Source: Saururus chinensis (taxonomy: Eukaryota > Streptophyta > Magnoliopsida > Piperales > Saururaceae). Taken from it: DNA of 64,000 nucleotides. Positions 11,099-23,436 of the stretch are shown here, in pieces. Numbering within the stretch: the stretch's first letter is position 1; each line of letters opens with the position of its first letter. Under the pieces are notes generated by a model. The model was not told the DNA's origin. It saw nothing but the letters and a program-made list of their open reading frames with translations, and searched no databases. The position numbers and the translations under genes are program-made. The stretch is from assembly GCA_035235625.1 (NCBI GenBank), contig CP141149.1, positions 12,425,393 to 12,489,392 on the forward strand, in the 5' to 3' direction.

Positions 11099-13825
11099 AT
11101 GGGGTCAGAAGGAACCTTGCAGGAAGCCAAGGAATTGGTTATTACTCAAGCCAGTATTGGCGGCTTTGATGAAAGTCTCACAGCAGAGAAGCTCACAGAC
11201 TTTTTGGAAAGCCGGTTTGGTGTGATATGGCGTTGTAGGCTAAAAACTTCGTGGACACCACCAGAATCATATCCTATATTTGAAGACAGTGATACATTTA
11301 ATAAAGGATTGAAGATGGACTATGAAAAAGTTAAGCCTCATGCTTTTGTTCATTTTGCCACCCCAGAGGCAGCAAAGCGGGTTTATGATGCTGCAGGGAG
11401 GACTGATCTTCTTCTCAATGGCTGTCCTCTCAAGGTTGATTTGGGTCTTGAGAGCTCTTTCCGTGTTAAGCGTAGAAGAAACAGTGACCCTTTGAAATTT
11501 TCCAATGCTAGCATTGAGGTTGGTACTTTGGTTAGTAAAAACGAGTTCTTGGCTGGTTGGAAGGGACCTGAAAAGGCTGTGGATTTCCTTCTTGATCCAT
11601 TTGATGGTTCTTGCAAAATCTTATTTACCCAGGACACTGTTTTCTCATTCAAAAACACCCCAAATTATGCAGTAATTAAATGCAATTTCAAGGTGGAGTT
11701 CTTGGCAAGGGACATCACTGGATTGAAGCTATGCACTGATGGAACACCTTATGTAATGCTTATCCAACTGATGTCATCACCTTGTGTTTACTATAGAACT
11801 GCTGATGATGACATCTTTGACTCTGTTCCATATAATTTGTTGGATGATGAGGACCCTTGGATCAGAACTACAGATTTTACCCCAAATGGTGTAATTGGCC
11901 GTTGTGGCACTTATAAGATTTCCTTTTCACCTAGACTTGGTGGTAAACTTGAGAAAGCCAAGGCTTTTCTGAAACTGCGGAGAGTTTTTGAAGATCAACT
12001 CAGACGCCGGCCCATAATCCGGAATGAGCCCCCTGAGTTTAGTAACTTTTTGTCAGATTTTTTCCTTTGTGTTCCACACAAGGAGGGTGTAAGCTTTGAT
12101 GTATTATTCTTGCTGAATGCTTTGTTACAGAAGGGCATCATAAATCAATTTCAGGTCAATGAAGAGTTTTTCATGTTACTAAAAAGCCACACAATTGACT
12201 TGAACAAGACAGCTCTGAAGCATATGTGGTCATACAAACATCCAATAGCGAATGCCTATAACAAATTGAAATGTGTACAGGAGTGGCTTTTGAATAACCC
12301 AAGGCTGATTAAGAATTCGCAGGTTCTGGATAATTATGTTGAGGTAAGGAGATTAATTGTAACACCAACTAGAGCTTACTGCCTTCCTCCAGAGGTGGAG
12401 CTCTCCAATAGGGTTCTTAGGAATTACAAATCTGTGGCTGATCGGTTCTTACGTGTCACTTTTACGGATGAGGGCATGGAACAGCTTTTCACTAATGTTC
12501 TCCAATATCATGTAGCACAAATTGTTAATGCAACGACTTCAAATACTTATCCGCAGAAAACTAATATCTATAGAAGGGTGCATCGTATTTTGTCTGAAGG
12601 TTTTCACCTCACAGGCCGGAAATATTCCTTTTTGGCCTTCTCATCAAATCAGCTTAGAGATGGATCGGCATGGTTTTTTGCTGAGAATGAAAATACGAGT
12701 GTGAAGTCAATTACAACATGGATGGGGAAGTTCTCTAATAAAAATATTGCTAAGTGTGCAGCCAGGATGGGTCAGTGCTTTTCATCAACATATGCAACAG
12801 TGAACATGCTATCTGAAGAGGTAAACTACGATTTTCCTGATATAGAGAGAAATAACCATGTATTTTCAGATGGGATTGGGAAGATAACACCTGATTTAGC
12901 AATGCAGGTTGCAGAGAAGTTGCAATTGACTCTTAACCCTCCTTGTGCTTATCAAATTAGGTATGCAGGTTGCAAGGGGGTCGTAGCATGTTGGCCGGGA
13001 AATAATGATGGGGGTCGACTTTCCCTGAGACCAAGCATGAATAAATTTTCTTCTAAGCACACAACACTGGAAGTTGTGTCATGGACCCGTTTCCAGCCTG
13101 GATTCCTAAACAGACAGATTGTGACATTGCTTTCAGCCTTGAAGGTACCTGACCAAGTATTTTTGAGCATGCAGGATTCAATGGTTGATAAGCTGAACCA
13201 GATTCTTGATAATCCTGATGTTGCGTTTGAGGTTGTCACAACTTCATGGGCTGAGCAAGGGAAATATGCAGCCATGATGCTAAGTGCAGGGTTTAAGCCT
13301 CTAACTGAGCCCTACCTACGAGGTATGCTCTCCTGTATTAGGTCTGCTCAAGTAAGAGACCTATTGGAAAAGGCTAGAATCTTTGTTCCTTTGGGAAGGT
13401 GGCTGCTAGGTTGCTTAGATGAACTTGGTGTACTTGAATATGGCCAGTGTTTTTTACAGATATCTACCCCTTCATTGGAAAATTGTTTCACCAAGCATGG
13501 TTTGAAGTTTTCTGGCCCAAAAAGAAATGTGAAAGTGATTTTAGGGACTGTTGTAATTGCCAAAAATCCTTGCCTGCACCCAGGAGATATTCGTATCTTA
13601 GAGGCAGTTGATGATCCGGGATTGCATCATCTAGTTGACTGCTTGGTGTTCCCACAGAAGGGGGATAGGCCACACACAAATGAGGCTTCGGGAAGTGATT
13701 TGGATGGAGATCTTTATTTTGTGACATGGGATGATAATCTTATTCCTCCTAGCAAGGTGAGCTGGCCTCCAATGGATTACAGCCCCCCAGTTGTGCAAGA
13801 ATTGCGGCGAGCAGTTAATCATCAG
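11099..13825 (+). CDS. RDR6: RNA-dependent RNA polymerase 6, exon 1 (residues 1-909)
   Basis: Encodes most of RDR6, the polymerase that turns cleaved or aberrant single-stranded transcripts into double-stranded RNA. In known plants it works with SGS3 and feeds DCL4 for trans-acting and secondary siRNAs in cytoplasmic bodies. The N-terminus reads MGSEGTLQEAKEL, then GFDESLTAEKLTDFLE and WRCRLKTSWTPP, the RRM-like part typical of RDR6 rather than RDR1 or RDR2. The RdRP domain includes FSDGIGKI (589-596) and the catalytic SGSDLDGDLYF, with DLDGD at 867-871. The start is the first ATG after an in-frame TAA at 11072-11074 and has A at -3 and G at +4. There are no internal stops. The exon ends at CAG|GTTAGA exactly between codons. 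Ignoring the splice site would add only 11 residues (stop at 13859-13861). Joined to exon 2 the protein is 1199 residues, close to the usual length of about 1200. Confidence 0.96.
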
Positions 13826-14619
13826 GTTAGAAGTTGCCCTCAACGAAAGCTATGCATTTGAGAGAGATAGCCTTCTATTGATGTTTATCTATTTTCTTTG
13901 TATTGGTAAACTTATTTCTGTCATACTTTATTTCTATGAATTTTCATGTTAGCTTATTGAATTGCTAGCCTATTATGCAAGCCTACTCCTATTGCTGCTA
14001 AAAGATAACCTTTCGTTCTTTTCTTAGCCAATATGTTTTGGTGCTTATTAGTCTTTTCATAAGTATGAGATCGTTTAGAAGAGTTTAAGCATTAATGTGG
14101 CTTGGTTTGTTCAGAAAAGTTTAAGCGTTAATGTTGCTTCGTTCGTTCAGATTAGTTTCAGCATTAATGTAGCTTCGATTATATATTATGGTGTAAGAGA
14201 AAATGGAGAGAAGGAAGCTTAGAAATGGTAGATGATCTGATAGTATCACCTTGTATGTATCTTCATGATGACATCTTATCTAATATGCATTATATGGGGT
14301 TAGTATCTATTATTATCAATGTCCACTGTTGTGTCTCGCAATGCTAGTTCCAGGCCCTGAAAAAGGAGGAGGCTTATGTTAGGTTGACAGCCAATTATAA
14401 AAGTTTTGTCAATCTCTATGGATCTTACACCATATATTCTAGATAGAGCTAGTGCATTCCCCGGAAGCAATGCGTTTTGCCAAAACCTGGGTGCAATGAT
14501 AAGTGGGCAAGGGTTGGCTAGGGCATCCTCTAGAAGTGACATGTTGCAACAACGCTTGATTGCAATGAGAAGTGATCATGGGTTCTCGCGTTGGACTGGA
14601 TGGACAATGGTAAAAAAGC

Positions 14620-16745
14620 TAGTCCAGGAGTGTAGGATTAGAGTAGCTTCTTGGATCATTGGGACCTTGATGTGTAGGAGAGAAGGATAAGGAACTAGGT
14701 GAGGGCTTTAAATTAGTTTTTGTAGGTAAATAGTCAAATAGGAATAGGGTAAGTATAGTGGTAGACAAGGACTTGATGGAAAGCCTTGTAGGTGTTAAAA
14801 GATTTAGTGATAGGATTAGATGGTGAAATTAGTGTTAGGGGAATATGTAGTTATTATTATTAGTGCTTATGCATTGCGAGTAGGATTAGGAGAGAACCTT
14901 AAGAAGTAATTTTTGGAGGAAATGGACCTAGTAATGCAAGGGATTCTTAATGGGGAAAAGGTGATTATAAGGGATAATTTAAATGGGCATGTAGGCGAGA
15001 AGAGTATAGGATTTGAGAGGGTACATGGAGGGTATGGTTTCGGGGAAAAAATGAGATAGATGAAGCTATCCTTGAGTTTTCAATAGCAAATGGCCTAGGC
15101 ATTGCAAATACTTTAAGAAGAAGGATGATCATTTAGTAACCTTCAAGAGTAGACATGAGAAGAGCCAAATAGACTTCTTCTTGGTTAAAAGCGAGGATAG
15201 AGGGAATTTTAAGGATTATAAAGTTATTCTTGGTGATCCTTTAGCACTACAACATAGATTAGTTGTTTTAAATGTCAGCATGAACAAATGGAGAAAGCAA
15301 ATAAATGATAAAGTTGTGCCTAGGATCAAGTGGTGGAACTTGAACGGTGAATTACTCGTTACCTTAGTGGAGAGATTGAGGGTGGAAGGAAACTGGAAGC
15401 TGGATGAAGAACTAACAACAATGTGGGGGTAACATGGCTAATTGCATTAAAAAGTTGGGAAAAGAAGTGTTTAGGGAAATGAGGAAAAGGGACTTAAAGA
15501 AGGGAGCAAGGTGGTTGTGTGAGGAAGTTCAAAGAGTTCTAAAGGAAAAGAAATGTTTCCTCAAAAAGTGGCAAAAATGTAAAAGTGGGCAGAGTTGGGA
15601 GAGATATATTAAGGTTAGAAGAGAGGCTAAAAAAGTAGAGAGTGGTGCTAGATTTAAGGCATTTGATGACTATAATAGATTAGGATCTAAGGAGGGGGAG
15701 AGGGACATATATATGACAACTAATTTAAAAGAGAAGAGAAGTAGAGACTGAGATCAAGTTAGGTGCATTAAGAGTGAAGATTAAAGGGTGTTGGATGAGG
15801 AAATTAAAGAGAAACAGAGAGGGTATTTTAAGCATTTATTAAATGAAAATTATGGTGGTAGTCATGATATTGAGTCTAGTCCAATTAAGTATGTAACATA
15901 TTTTAGGAGATTTATAATAGAGGAGGCAGGAGTCACCTTGAAGAAGATGAGGAAAGGCAAAACATTAGGATATGATAGAATTCCAATTGAAGTATGTAAA
16001 CGAGTCATACTATGAAGTCAAACAAGATGCCAAAGGAGTGGGAAAACACCCTTATACTTCTATATAGATATAAAAGGGACATCCAAAGTTGTACAAATTA
16101 TAGGGGTATAAAACTTATAAGTTATACTAAGAAGTTATGGGAGAGTGCAATAGAAGGACGCTTGTGGAAAGTAATTAAGGTAGCTAAAAACCAGTTTTAT
16201 TTCATGTCTTAGAGGTCAACAATTGAGGCTATTTTCTTGTTACGACAATTAGTAGAGAAGTATAATGATAGGACACAAAACCTCTATATGACCTTCATAA
16301 TTTAGAAAAAACTTATGATAAAGTGCCTTGAGAGCTCATTTAGAATGTCTTGAAGAAGAAATGAGTTATAAGAGGTTACATCGATATCATTAAAGATATG
16401 TACGATGGGGTAGTGACTAGTATACAAACAATTAGGGGAGAAACTAAGGAGTTCCCGCTCAGAGTAGGTCTACATCAGGGGTAATCCTTAAGCCCTCATC
16501 TTTTTGCTTTAGTTATAGATGAACTTATTTGTATGTATACAAGATAGAATACCTTGTGTTTACTTTTTACAAATGGTATAGTTTTAGTTAATGAGACTAT
16601 AGCAGGGTTAAATGCCAAACTAAAATTGTGGAGGGAAATTCTAAAATTAAAAGGTTTTAAAATATGTAGGACTAAGACAGAGTAAATGGAATTTTACTTT
16701 AAGGAAAGTAGAACAATAGAACTTGATATGGACCCATTGGAAGGA
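14620..16745 (+). mobile_element. RTE-type LINE remnant, endonuclease and reverse transcriptase part
   Basis: Same strand as RDR6. The endonuclease start reads VASWIIGTLMCRREG (14641-14685). Next come fragments VIIRDNLNGHVGEKS and FERVHGGYGFG (about 14960-15045) and PRIKWWNL near 15330. The reverse transcriptase follows: LKKMRKGKTLGYDRIPIEV (about 15937-15995), NYRGIKLISYTKKLWE (about 16095-16145) and GLHQG with LFALVIDEL (about 16465-16530). The catalytic YADD position reads FTNG near 16570, and stops occur throughout, so it is dead. These strings match the plant RTE-like LINEs I know; the clade call is from memory. Confidence 0.85.
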
Positions 16746-18114
16746 TTTCTCTTAGTTTATATTTAGGAGTTTTATTTTAATGTGGAGTTATATTTAGAAT
16801 TCGCTTTATTAAAGCAACATTATTTAGGGAGTTGACATTTTATTTGATTTAGGACTGCATATTTGATTTTAACTTATAAGTTTGGAAGAGTTGTATTTCA
16901 TTTCCTAGTAGAGAACTTTGTAAGTCTATTTAAAGAATAGGTTCTTAATGAATGAGATAGACAATGATTTAAAGAATTTTGTTCTTCTCTAGTCGATGGA
17001 TTCTGGCCACTCCTTGCTAGTGGACTCTGGTAAGCCCTCTATCCGGTGGATTCCAGCAGAAACCTTGGTGGATTCCAAGGCCCTTTATCCCTTTTCTCTT
17101 TTATGCCCCTCAATTCCCTGTCCTTTACAACACGCTGTCCGGCATCCACTTTGGTGGCCCATCAAATAACCTGCAACTCATCATGACCGTCTCCTATGGA
17201 TCCCTTGGCTGCCATACTTCAAAGAGTTAAAGGCAATGAATGCCAAATTTGACGTGTTACTCCAAGTATGTGCCACAATCAACAACCGCATTGAGCACCT
17301 ATATTCACAGGCGCCACCAGCCGTCGCCATCCCTCCAGCTGCCGCCAGTGTTGATGTCAAGGAAGCAGACCTCCAAAAACTTCTATGTCCTGCTTAAGCA
17401 CACTCACAACATGAAGATTTGTTGGAACTGCAACACCTGATCGATTTGTTGATGTGTGCTCATGAAGAACCATTCCCACTATCAAATGAAGAGGACAAGT
17501 CCAACCACCCTCAATGAGTGTGAATGCCCAGTTTGAAGTCCCATCTCCTCTGTTGCCGGTGAGGAAGGACTTCACAGGTGGACACATCTAGCCATTACGG
17601 ACCAGCAATACTGATACAGCATGCCCTGCGCCCATTGAGCCACAATATCTACCACCGATCACAGCACGAAATGCCCAGACCACCATGTGGCCAAGGTTGA
17701 TGTTTAGTCGAGTAGTGGGGCTGTTGTCTCTGCCGCCACACCTTTCCTCAAAGGAGCAGCCTTTTCCGTTTGGTTTCCCCATCAATCTAGATGGTTCGTT
17801 CACCAACTGATCTTCCTTATCTTGTCGGTGTTTCATCATATTGTGCTGGATGGAGTTCTTGGCGAATGCGTCTTTGCACCACTACATGGTGGCAGTGATC
17901 AAGTTTTTACGACTAGGTCACATTGAAGTTTGAGAAATTTGATGCCAATACTAATCCTTTGAATTGTTCTCCTCTGGCAGGTCTAAAGTGGGTTCGACCC
18001 AATCTGAATCTTGACACGACGACTTCTTTTCAGTTTATGGATTCCAAGGCCTTTATCCCTCTTCTTTTTTATGCCCCTCAATTCCCCATCCTTCTTTCTA
18101 ACATGCTATTTGAC
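16746..18114 (+). mobile_element. LTR-retroelement remnant nested in the LINE
   Basis: LINE coding is interrupted here. The block has a direct repeat of about 75 bases: 17058-17150 (ggattccaaggccctttatc, ending ggcatcca) and 18035-18114 (ggattccaaggcctttatcc, ending ttgacatca). This fits a 5' LTR of about 400 bases ending near 17147, a gag-like internal part (NAKFDVLLQVCATINNRIEH, about 17239-17300) and only the last part of the 3' LTR. No pol is present. I could not settle the target-site duplication, so the outer ends are approximate. Confidence 0.5.
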
Positions 18115-18750
18115 ATCATAACCTTAGTCAAAATAGATAGGCAAGAAGTGCTAAGATGTGAGCAATTCCGATATTTGTGCTTCATTATTGAGAGGGAGAT
18201 ATTATTAGTGAGATGGTACATGATAAATACGGGGTGGGTAAAATGGAGGGTATTATTGGGAGCATTGTGTGATAGCCATATCCTAAATAGGCTTAAAGGT
18301 GAGTTCTATAGGACAACTATTAGGCCAACAATACTCCATAGAGCAGAATGTTGTGCACTAAAAAAAACACATAAGTAAATTGAATATAGCTGAAATGAGG
18401 ATGCTAAGGTAGATACATGGGATAACTAAGAAAGATAGGATTAGAAATGAGTATATACACCAGAAGTTAGGGGTAGAACCTTTAGGGGAAAAGCGTTAGG
18501 GAGTGTGGGATGTGTTGGTATGGGCATGTATAAAGGAGACTAATAAATGCCCTGGTAAGAAGGTTGGAAGGGTTCCATGTAAATGATATCAAAAGAGGGA
18601 GACCTAAGAGAACTTGGATAGAGTTATTAAGTAAGGATATGACTATGCATTCTCTTATGGAAGAGTTTGCACAAAATAGGCTAAAAATGGAGGCGTAAGA
18701 TCCATATCGCCGACCCCAAATTGTTGGGAAAGGGCTCTACTTAATTATGA
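18115..18750 (+). mobile_element. RTE-type LINE remnant, 3' part
   Basis: Continues the LINE: VKIDRQEVLRCEQFRYLCF (about 18128-18183), then GWVKWRVLLGALCDSHI, LKGEFYRTTIRPTILHRAEC (up to about 18352), KDRIRNEYI, and RGRPKRTWIELLSKDM (about 18597-18645). The end reads ggcgtaagatccatatcgcc, then gaccccaaattgttgggaa, followed by a short 'attatgatta' tail at about 18737-18750, as in plant RTE-like elements that end in a TTGATG-type simple repeat. A sense insertion of this kind can bring a poly(A) signal into the host intron; none is obvious here. Confidence 0.85.
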
Positions 18751-19891
18751 TTATGATATGGGAATAATTACAAAATTAGTTACAAAATCAGAATGTAAGC
18801 AATGCTGAATTAATGAAACTGCGTATTTGACTTGCCTTGACAACAAACTCAAGACAACCATGGACAGTCTATTACTATGCATTTCCAAGGTTATAGCTAT
18901 AACTAGATCTCATGATATAAAAATATTGGGCCACAATTTATTTTCATGTCCAACATTGTGCTAAGAGTTTCTGTGAACACATTATTTTTAAAAAATTGGA
19001 TCAGCCACTTGTCCTAACAGAGAAATAATAGCATCTGAGCATTAGATCAGAGTGAATCTGGTTTTCTTTACGTATTTTTTGACTGCATTATGACTGGAAA
19101 GTCTGGTTCCGTTGTGGAGTGAAGATTCTGTGTGTACAAATATTATATTTACTTATGAATAAATTTTTTTCCAGGAAATAAGAAATGGTGTCCCTCCTTA
19201 CATCAACAGTCTAAGTTACGAAGATAAACTGTTTTAACTATGTGCATGGATCTGCATTTTCTGTTCGCAATTCCATCTATAGACATGGATAGATCATGTA
19301 ACCACTGATCTTAAGCTCCATCTGAATAATCAGTACTCCATCATGCAGAAAAGTGTAATAATTAGCTGTAACTGGGTTGAATAAATCATCACAATAGTGA
19401 CAAAAAAAAAAGTTCGTTGAAAGCAATCGTTATAGTCACTATAGACATAACGAATTACTCAGACCAAAATATATGTGACACAAGTGTGGTATTTCACCAA
19501 TGCTTCTAGTGAGAATTTCAGTACATCCACAACCATAGTGTAATATTGATTGAGTTAGATAATTGGTATTCAATTTTGTACTTGGAAATATAAACCTCCG
19601 TATTACATTTATCTTGTTGCCAATGGCTATCCAAATATGTCCAGGAAAGCACCATGACAATATACTGGCACTGGCAGTGACTTTAAACTTATGATGATAG
19701 TCTCACCCGATTCAGAACTGACCTGCTGAATGTAATAAATAGCTTGATATTCTTGGAACACATAATTAGCCATGTTTGCTCTTCATATCCGTATTTTCCG
19801 TTCGAAGAAAATTATTTACTAAATTGAATTGTATATTATTGCCATTTTGTGAACTTCCTTTTCTAAATTGAATTTGTCACTCTTTTGACAG

Positions 19892-20764
19892 GACCTGATT
19901 GAATTCTTTATGAAGACTATGGTGACTGAAAACCTTGGTCGCATCTGCAATGCCCATGTTGTCCATGCTGACTTAAGTGATGAAGGAGCCTTAGATGAAA
20001 AATGTATAAAACTTGCTGAGCTAGCATCACTTGCTGTTGACTTCCCGAAGACAGGGAAGGTTGTCAACATGCCTTCACGTCTAAAACCAAAAATGTACCC
20101 TGATTTCATGGGTAAAGACGAGTCCCAATCCTATAAGTCCATGAAAGTTCTGGGAAGACTTTATCATAAAGCAAAAGACATCTCCAATGATAGTAATGTA
20201 TCTGAGGAATCACTAGTTGCTCCTGAGGATATACATTATGACATGGACCTCGAGATACCTGGATCGGGGAACTTTTTATCGAATGCTTGGAGCAATAAGT
20301 GTTCATATGATGGAGCACTGAATGCTTTACTAGAACAGTTCAGGGTGAAAACTGAGGAGGAGGTCGTGACTGGCCATCTTTGGTCCATTCCTAAATGCAA
20401 CAGCAGGAAGAAAAATGATCTGCAGGAAAAACTTAAACATGCTTACATCTCTCTCCAGAGGGAATTTAGGGGCCTTTTTGAGGCTGTCGAACCCCCCAAT
20501 GAGCAGCTCACTGATGATGATAAAAATGCAATCTATGAGCAGAAGGCTTCAGCATGGTACCAAGTTACTTATCATCCTAAGTGGGTGAAAAAATCCATGG
20601 AACTGAGGGAACCAGAGGAGCATGCAATCCCAGTAAGGCTTAGCTTTGCCTGGATTGCAGCAGATTACTTGGTTCGGATCAAGGTCAGAGCTCATGGTGC
20701 AGAAAGAAAGGACAGCTTGAAGCCAATCAATTGTCTGGCAAAGTACCTCTTGGACAAAATCTGA
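19892..20764 (+). CDS. RDR6: RNA-dependent RNA polymerase 6, exon 2 (residues 910-1199)
   Basis: C-terminal 290 residues of RDR6 and the stop codon TGA at 20762-20764. It starts DLIEFFMKTMVTENLGRICN right after the acceptor, then LADLSDEGALDEKC-like (read here as VHADLSDEGALDEKC), LAVDFPKTGKVV and PSRLKPKMYPDFMG, the standard end of the RdRP domain in plant RDRs. The RDR6-type tail follows (LRIKV-like end, here YLVRIKVRAHG, and final KYLLDKI). The stretch is open throughout with no frameshift. The protein fold needs this exon: the catalytic motif is in exon 1, but the head-like C-terminal part is here. Confidence 0.96.
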   Translation, partial: DLIEFFMKTMVTENLGRICNAHVVHADLSDEGALDEKCIKLAELASLAVDFPKTGKVVNMPSRLKPKMYPDFMGKDESQSYKSMKVLGRLYHKAKDISNDSNVSEESLVAPEDIHYDMDLEIPGSGNFLSNAWSNKCSYDGALNALLEQFRVKTEEEVVTGHLWSIPKCNSRKKNDLQEKLKHAYISLQREFRGLFEAVEPPNEQLTDDDKNAIYEQKASAWYQVTYHPKWVKKSMELREPEEHAIPVRLSFAWIAADYLVRIKVRAHGAERKDSLKPINCLAKYLLDKI

Positions 20765-21524
20765 CCTTTTGCCTGGTGTCAAGGCCACTGGCCACTCTGC
20801 CATTTATTTATAATGCTATGAAGTAATAGACGGGTAAGTTCAAATTTAAAGTTTTCCTTAATTGAAAAAGTAGGTAAGGTCCCGTGTTTGATTCGAACCT
20901 GTGGCACCTTGGGGGGGGGGGGGCGGGGGAGGTGTCTTCAATGTGTACCAAAAAAAGACTTCTTAAAAACAAATCTGGTCATCTGGTTTGTCTACTGAAA
21001 ATAGATATGTTGCAATCTATTCTATGTTGAGGCTTGCATTGTTTGCAATCTGTTTCCTTGATATGAGTTGAGAACTTTTGGGTGGTACATGTGTATGTTA
21101 TCACATCTGTTTCACTATATAGGAATTAGATTAAGTGTTCTCATTGTCGGTGTCAACAAGCTTCTCAATAGCGAACAAATTTTGAATTGTCCAACATGAA
21201 CATAAAGAGGCCTCTAGCAGAGAGTGGGTTCAGTCAATTTGGCTTGTTTATTTCATTTACCTAGATGAACAACTTAATAAGTTGGTTATTAGCATAACAT
21301 TATTTTGCAAAGTTGTCATAGAGCTTGTTTAGCCTGTCTTCCATTTGAACTTAAAAACCTTTTGTTATTTAATAAATGGTTGAACCAATCTCCTCCTGCT
21401 TCTTAGTCATATCCTTCTGTGGGACAGTTTGGCCTTTCATGGGTCACACTCAAACATCCTAATTCGATTCTGGTATCTTGGAGTTTATATGATTTTCCCG
21501 GTCCAAATTTCTTGGAATGTATTG
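20765..21524. other. RDR6 3' flank, no gene seen
   Basis: The RDR6 3' untranslated region must start here; its end is not fixed. The stretch is AT-rich apart from a G-run (about 20911-20930). A TGATTCGAACC string at 20889 resembles the end of a tRNA B-box, but no cloverleaf is visible. I recognise no other feature. Confidence 0.5.
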
Positions 21525-22735
21525 TTTTTTTATTGGTAAATAGCATTTCATTCAAAGTTAAAAAAGAAGGTACACAAGATGTAGCTAAAGGAAAAAAACC
21601 TTCCCCATACCCAGAGCTACAACACCCCATCAAATGAGGGAAGTTAAGAATAAACCCCCCAAATACATGGGGAAAACAAACTAAAATGCAAAAACAAGAA
21701 ACCAAAACATCTTGGTTTTCCTTCGTCCCTCCTTTTTGTTCTTCCTTCCTAATTTACTTGAAGAAATGTCAATGTAATTATGCAGGATAGTATTGAAATC
21801 TTTCTCAACATTTGAATCCAATTTATCTTCCCTTGGAACATCATCTGACAAATGTTCAAATGAATTTGACGTTGGATTTAGTTGGGTGCAGATAGTTATG
21901 TGACCAAGCTGTAATCGTCTGTTCGAGAAGAAAGATGAGCAGATTGCCTAGAGGTTGCATGACCCATGGACACTTGATTAGCGTCAACCCTTCCTGTTGT
22001 TTGAGTTGAATGAGATGATTGGATGGGCATATCAATAAGGTCAAGGCCTATTGTCTTTTTTGGATGTTTAGATGTGGATAAATCTCCTTCTATGTCCACG
22101 CCATTGAAATTGGAAGGTAGAGGCTCAACATGTCTTTGAGGAGATATATGGACAACTTGGATTTCCATATTATGTTGAGGAGATTTGCTCTTCAAATCTT
22201 GTTGTTTAAAGAAATTGCTAACCAAGGAACCATCAAACGCACAAGTATGTATGTACCTAATAAGTAGGGATGCTGGATATATTAGGAGACATAGAAGTAA
22301 ACAATGATCTAGCCTAGCTTGATTGGCAGAGTGAGATTGGTCCACCTTAGCACTGTGAATTGCCAACTGTATCATCCAAAGCTTGAGAGTTGTCATTAAT
22401 GGTTGTTACCTCGTTAATGGTTGAAGGACTAGAAGATGAATGTTGTTGCCAAACTTCTTTTATGGGGTAAACATTGAAATAGTGAGCAAAGGACAAACAT
22501 TTGGAACATGATGAGGATCTCCATACTTCACAAGCTGCGGGAAAAAAAAGTCGTCATCTCTTTCAACATTGATTGTGTTGGGGAATTTGGAACTTGAACT
22601 AATTTCAATCCGCATCCTTGGAAATGCCAAACACGTTTGATTAGCCATCTGAAGATAAGAATGGAGTGGTTTACCAAGGTTGCTACCAATTAGACCCAAG
22701 CTATATATATGTCAATACTGACTGCAGGGGGAGGC
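21525..22735 (-). mobile_element. Minus-strand LINE fragment with ORF1 (DUF4283-like) remnant
   Basis: On the minus strand 22699-22460 encodes GKPLHSYLQMANQTCLAFP, then MRIEISSSSKFPN and KYGDPHHVPNVC. This matches the part of plant LINE ORF1 proteins just before the zinc knuckle ('iGkPl..d..T...r..fARvcVEid...p...v...v.YE.lP..C'). A less conserved S, H, Q-rich frame follows (22396-21896). At 21528-21560 a T-run followed by ggtaaatagcatttcatt, read on minus, looks like a LINE 3' tail. No reverse transcriptase lies between, so it is internally deleted. Family call moderate. Confidence 0.5.
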
Positions 22736-22737
22736 TA

Positions 22738-22779
22738 AGGAAACAAATCCATATTGGAATTGTCTTTAGGATTTGTTTC
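22738..22779. repeat. Perfect 12-base inverted repeat
   Basis: ggaaacaaatcc at 22738-22749 is followed by 18 bases and then ggatttgtttcc at 22768-22779. It sits in H copy 1 where copy 2 has unrelated sequence, so it may be a small insertion scar. Confidence 0.6.
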
Positions 22780-23436
22780 CTAATCACCATTACCAAAAAA
22801 GAAAACCGATTTAGATATGTTTTAAGCCTTAATTTTAACTAATCTTTTAAATTTCCCTTGATTTTTCTTAATCTCATATTTCCTCAAAGTTAATTCTTGA
22901 ATTGCCCTACTAAAAATACTGTTTTAAATCTCTATTTCAAACACTAAAATATGAGTTTTCTTTTTTAAGCAAAGAGAACCCTAAATCTACATGTTTTCAA
23001 AGTGGTTTAAGCTTAATATTCAAATTTAATTAAGTATTAACTAAACCTTAATTTGGGTTAGGGATTTGTGATGATTAGAACTTTGATTTAGACTCAAAAC
23101 ATACTGAAGGTAAGGGTTTTTCTTTTAAGTGGATTAATACTTCAGATTTCAAGTTTAAAATGCTTCTAAGTAGGTTATTTCTCATGTTTGTGCTTTAATT
23201 GTGGATATAATAAAACATATTTTTTTTGGGTGATTTTTCTTTGATTTAGCTTAGGAGATTAGATCTATCATGCCTTAAGCTTATATTTTTAAGAACGTGG
23301 CTATTCCCCCCCCGCCCCCCCCCCCAAATTTACTCAAAGCCCTCCAAATAAGAAATATGTGGGTACTTTTTTTATTACTCAACACCCCCACTCTATTCTT
23401 ATGAGGCACCCCAGTCAAAAAAGAAAAAATCTATGA

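Larger units (their letters stand above)
13826..19891 (+). other. RDR6 coding intron, 6066 bases, phase 0
   Basis: Donor GTTAGA at 13826 and acceptor TTTTGACAG ending at 19891; joining leaves the frame intact (HQ|DLIEFF). The intron is enlarged by a decayed LINE (about 14.6-18.75 kb) with an LTR-element remnant inside it. The parts outside these, 13862-14600 and 18746-19891, are AT-rich with no recognisable gene or repeat and probably represent the original intron. The first in-frame stop is 36 bases into the intron. Confidence 0.93.

Noticed and set aside
11383..13843. Minus-strand frames opposite RDR6 exon 1
   Set aside because: Shadows of the RDR6 coding strand with no recognisable domain.
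17923..18378. Single 151-codon frame
   Set aside because: It joins the LTR-element remnant to the LINE by chance; only the part after about 18120 is LINE coding.
20885..20915. tRNA-like TGATTCGAACC string
   Set aside because: Only a B-box-like piece; no acceptor stem or anticodon arm around it.
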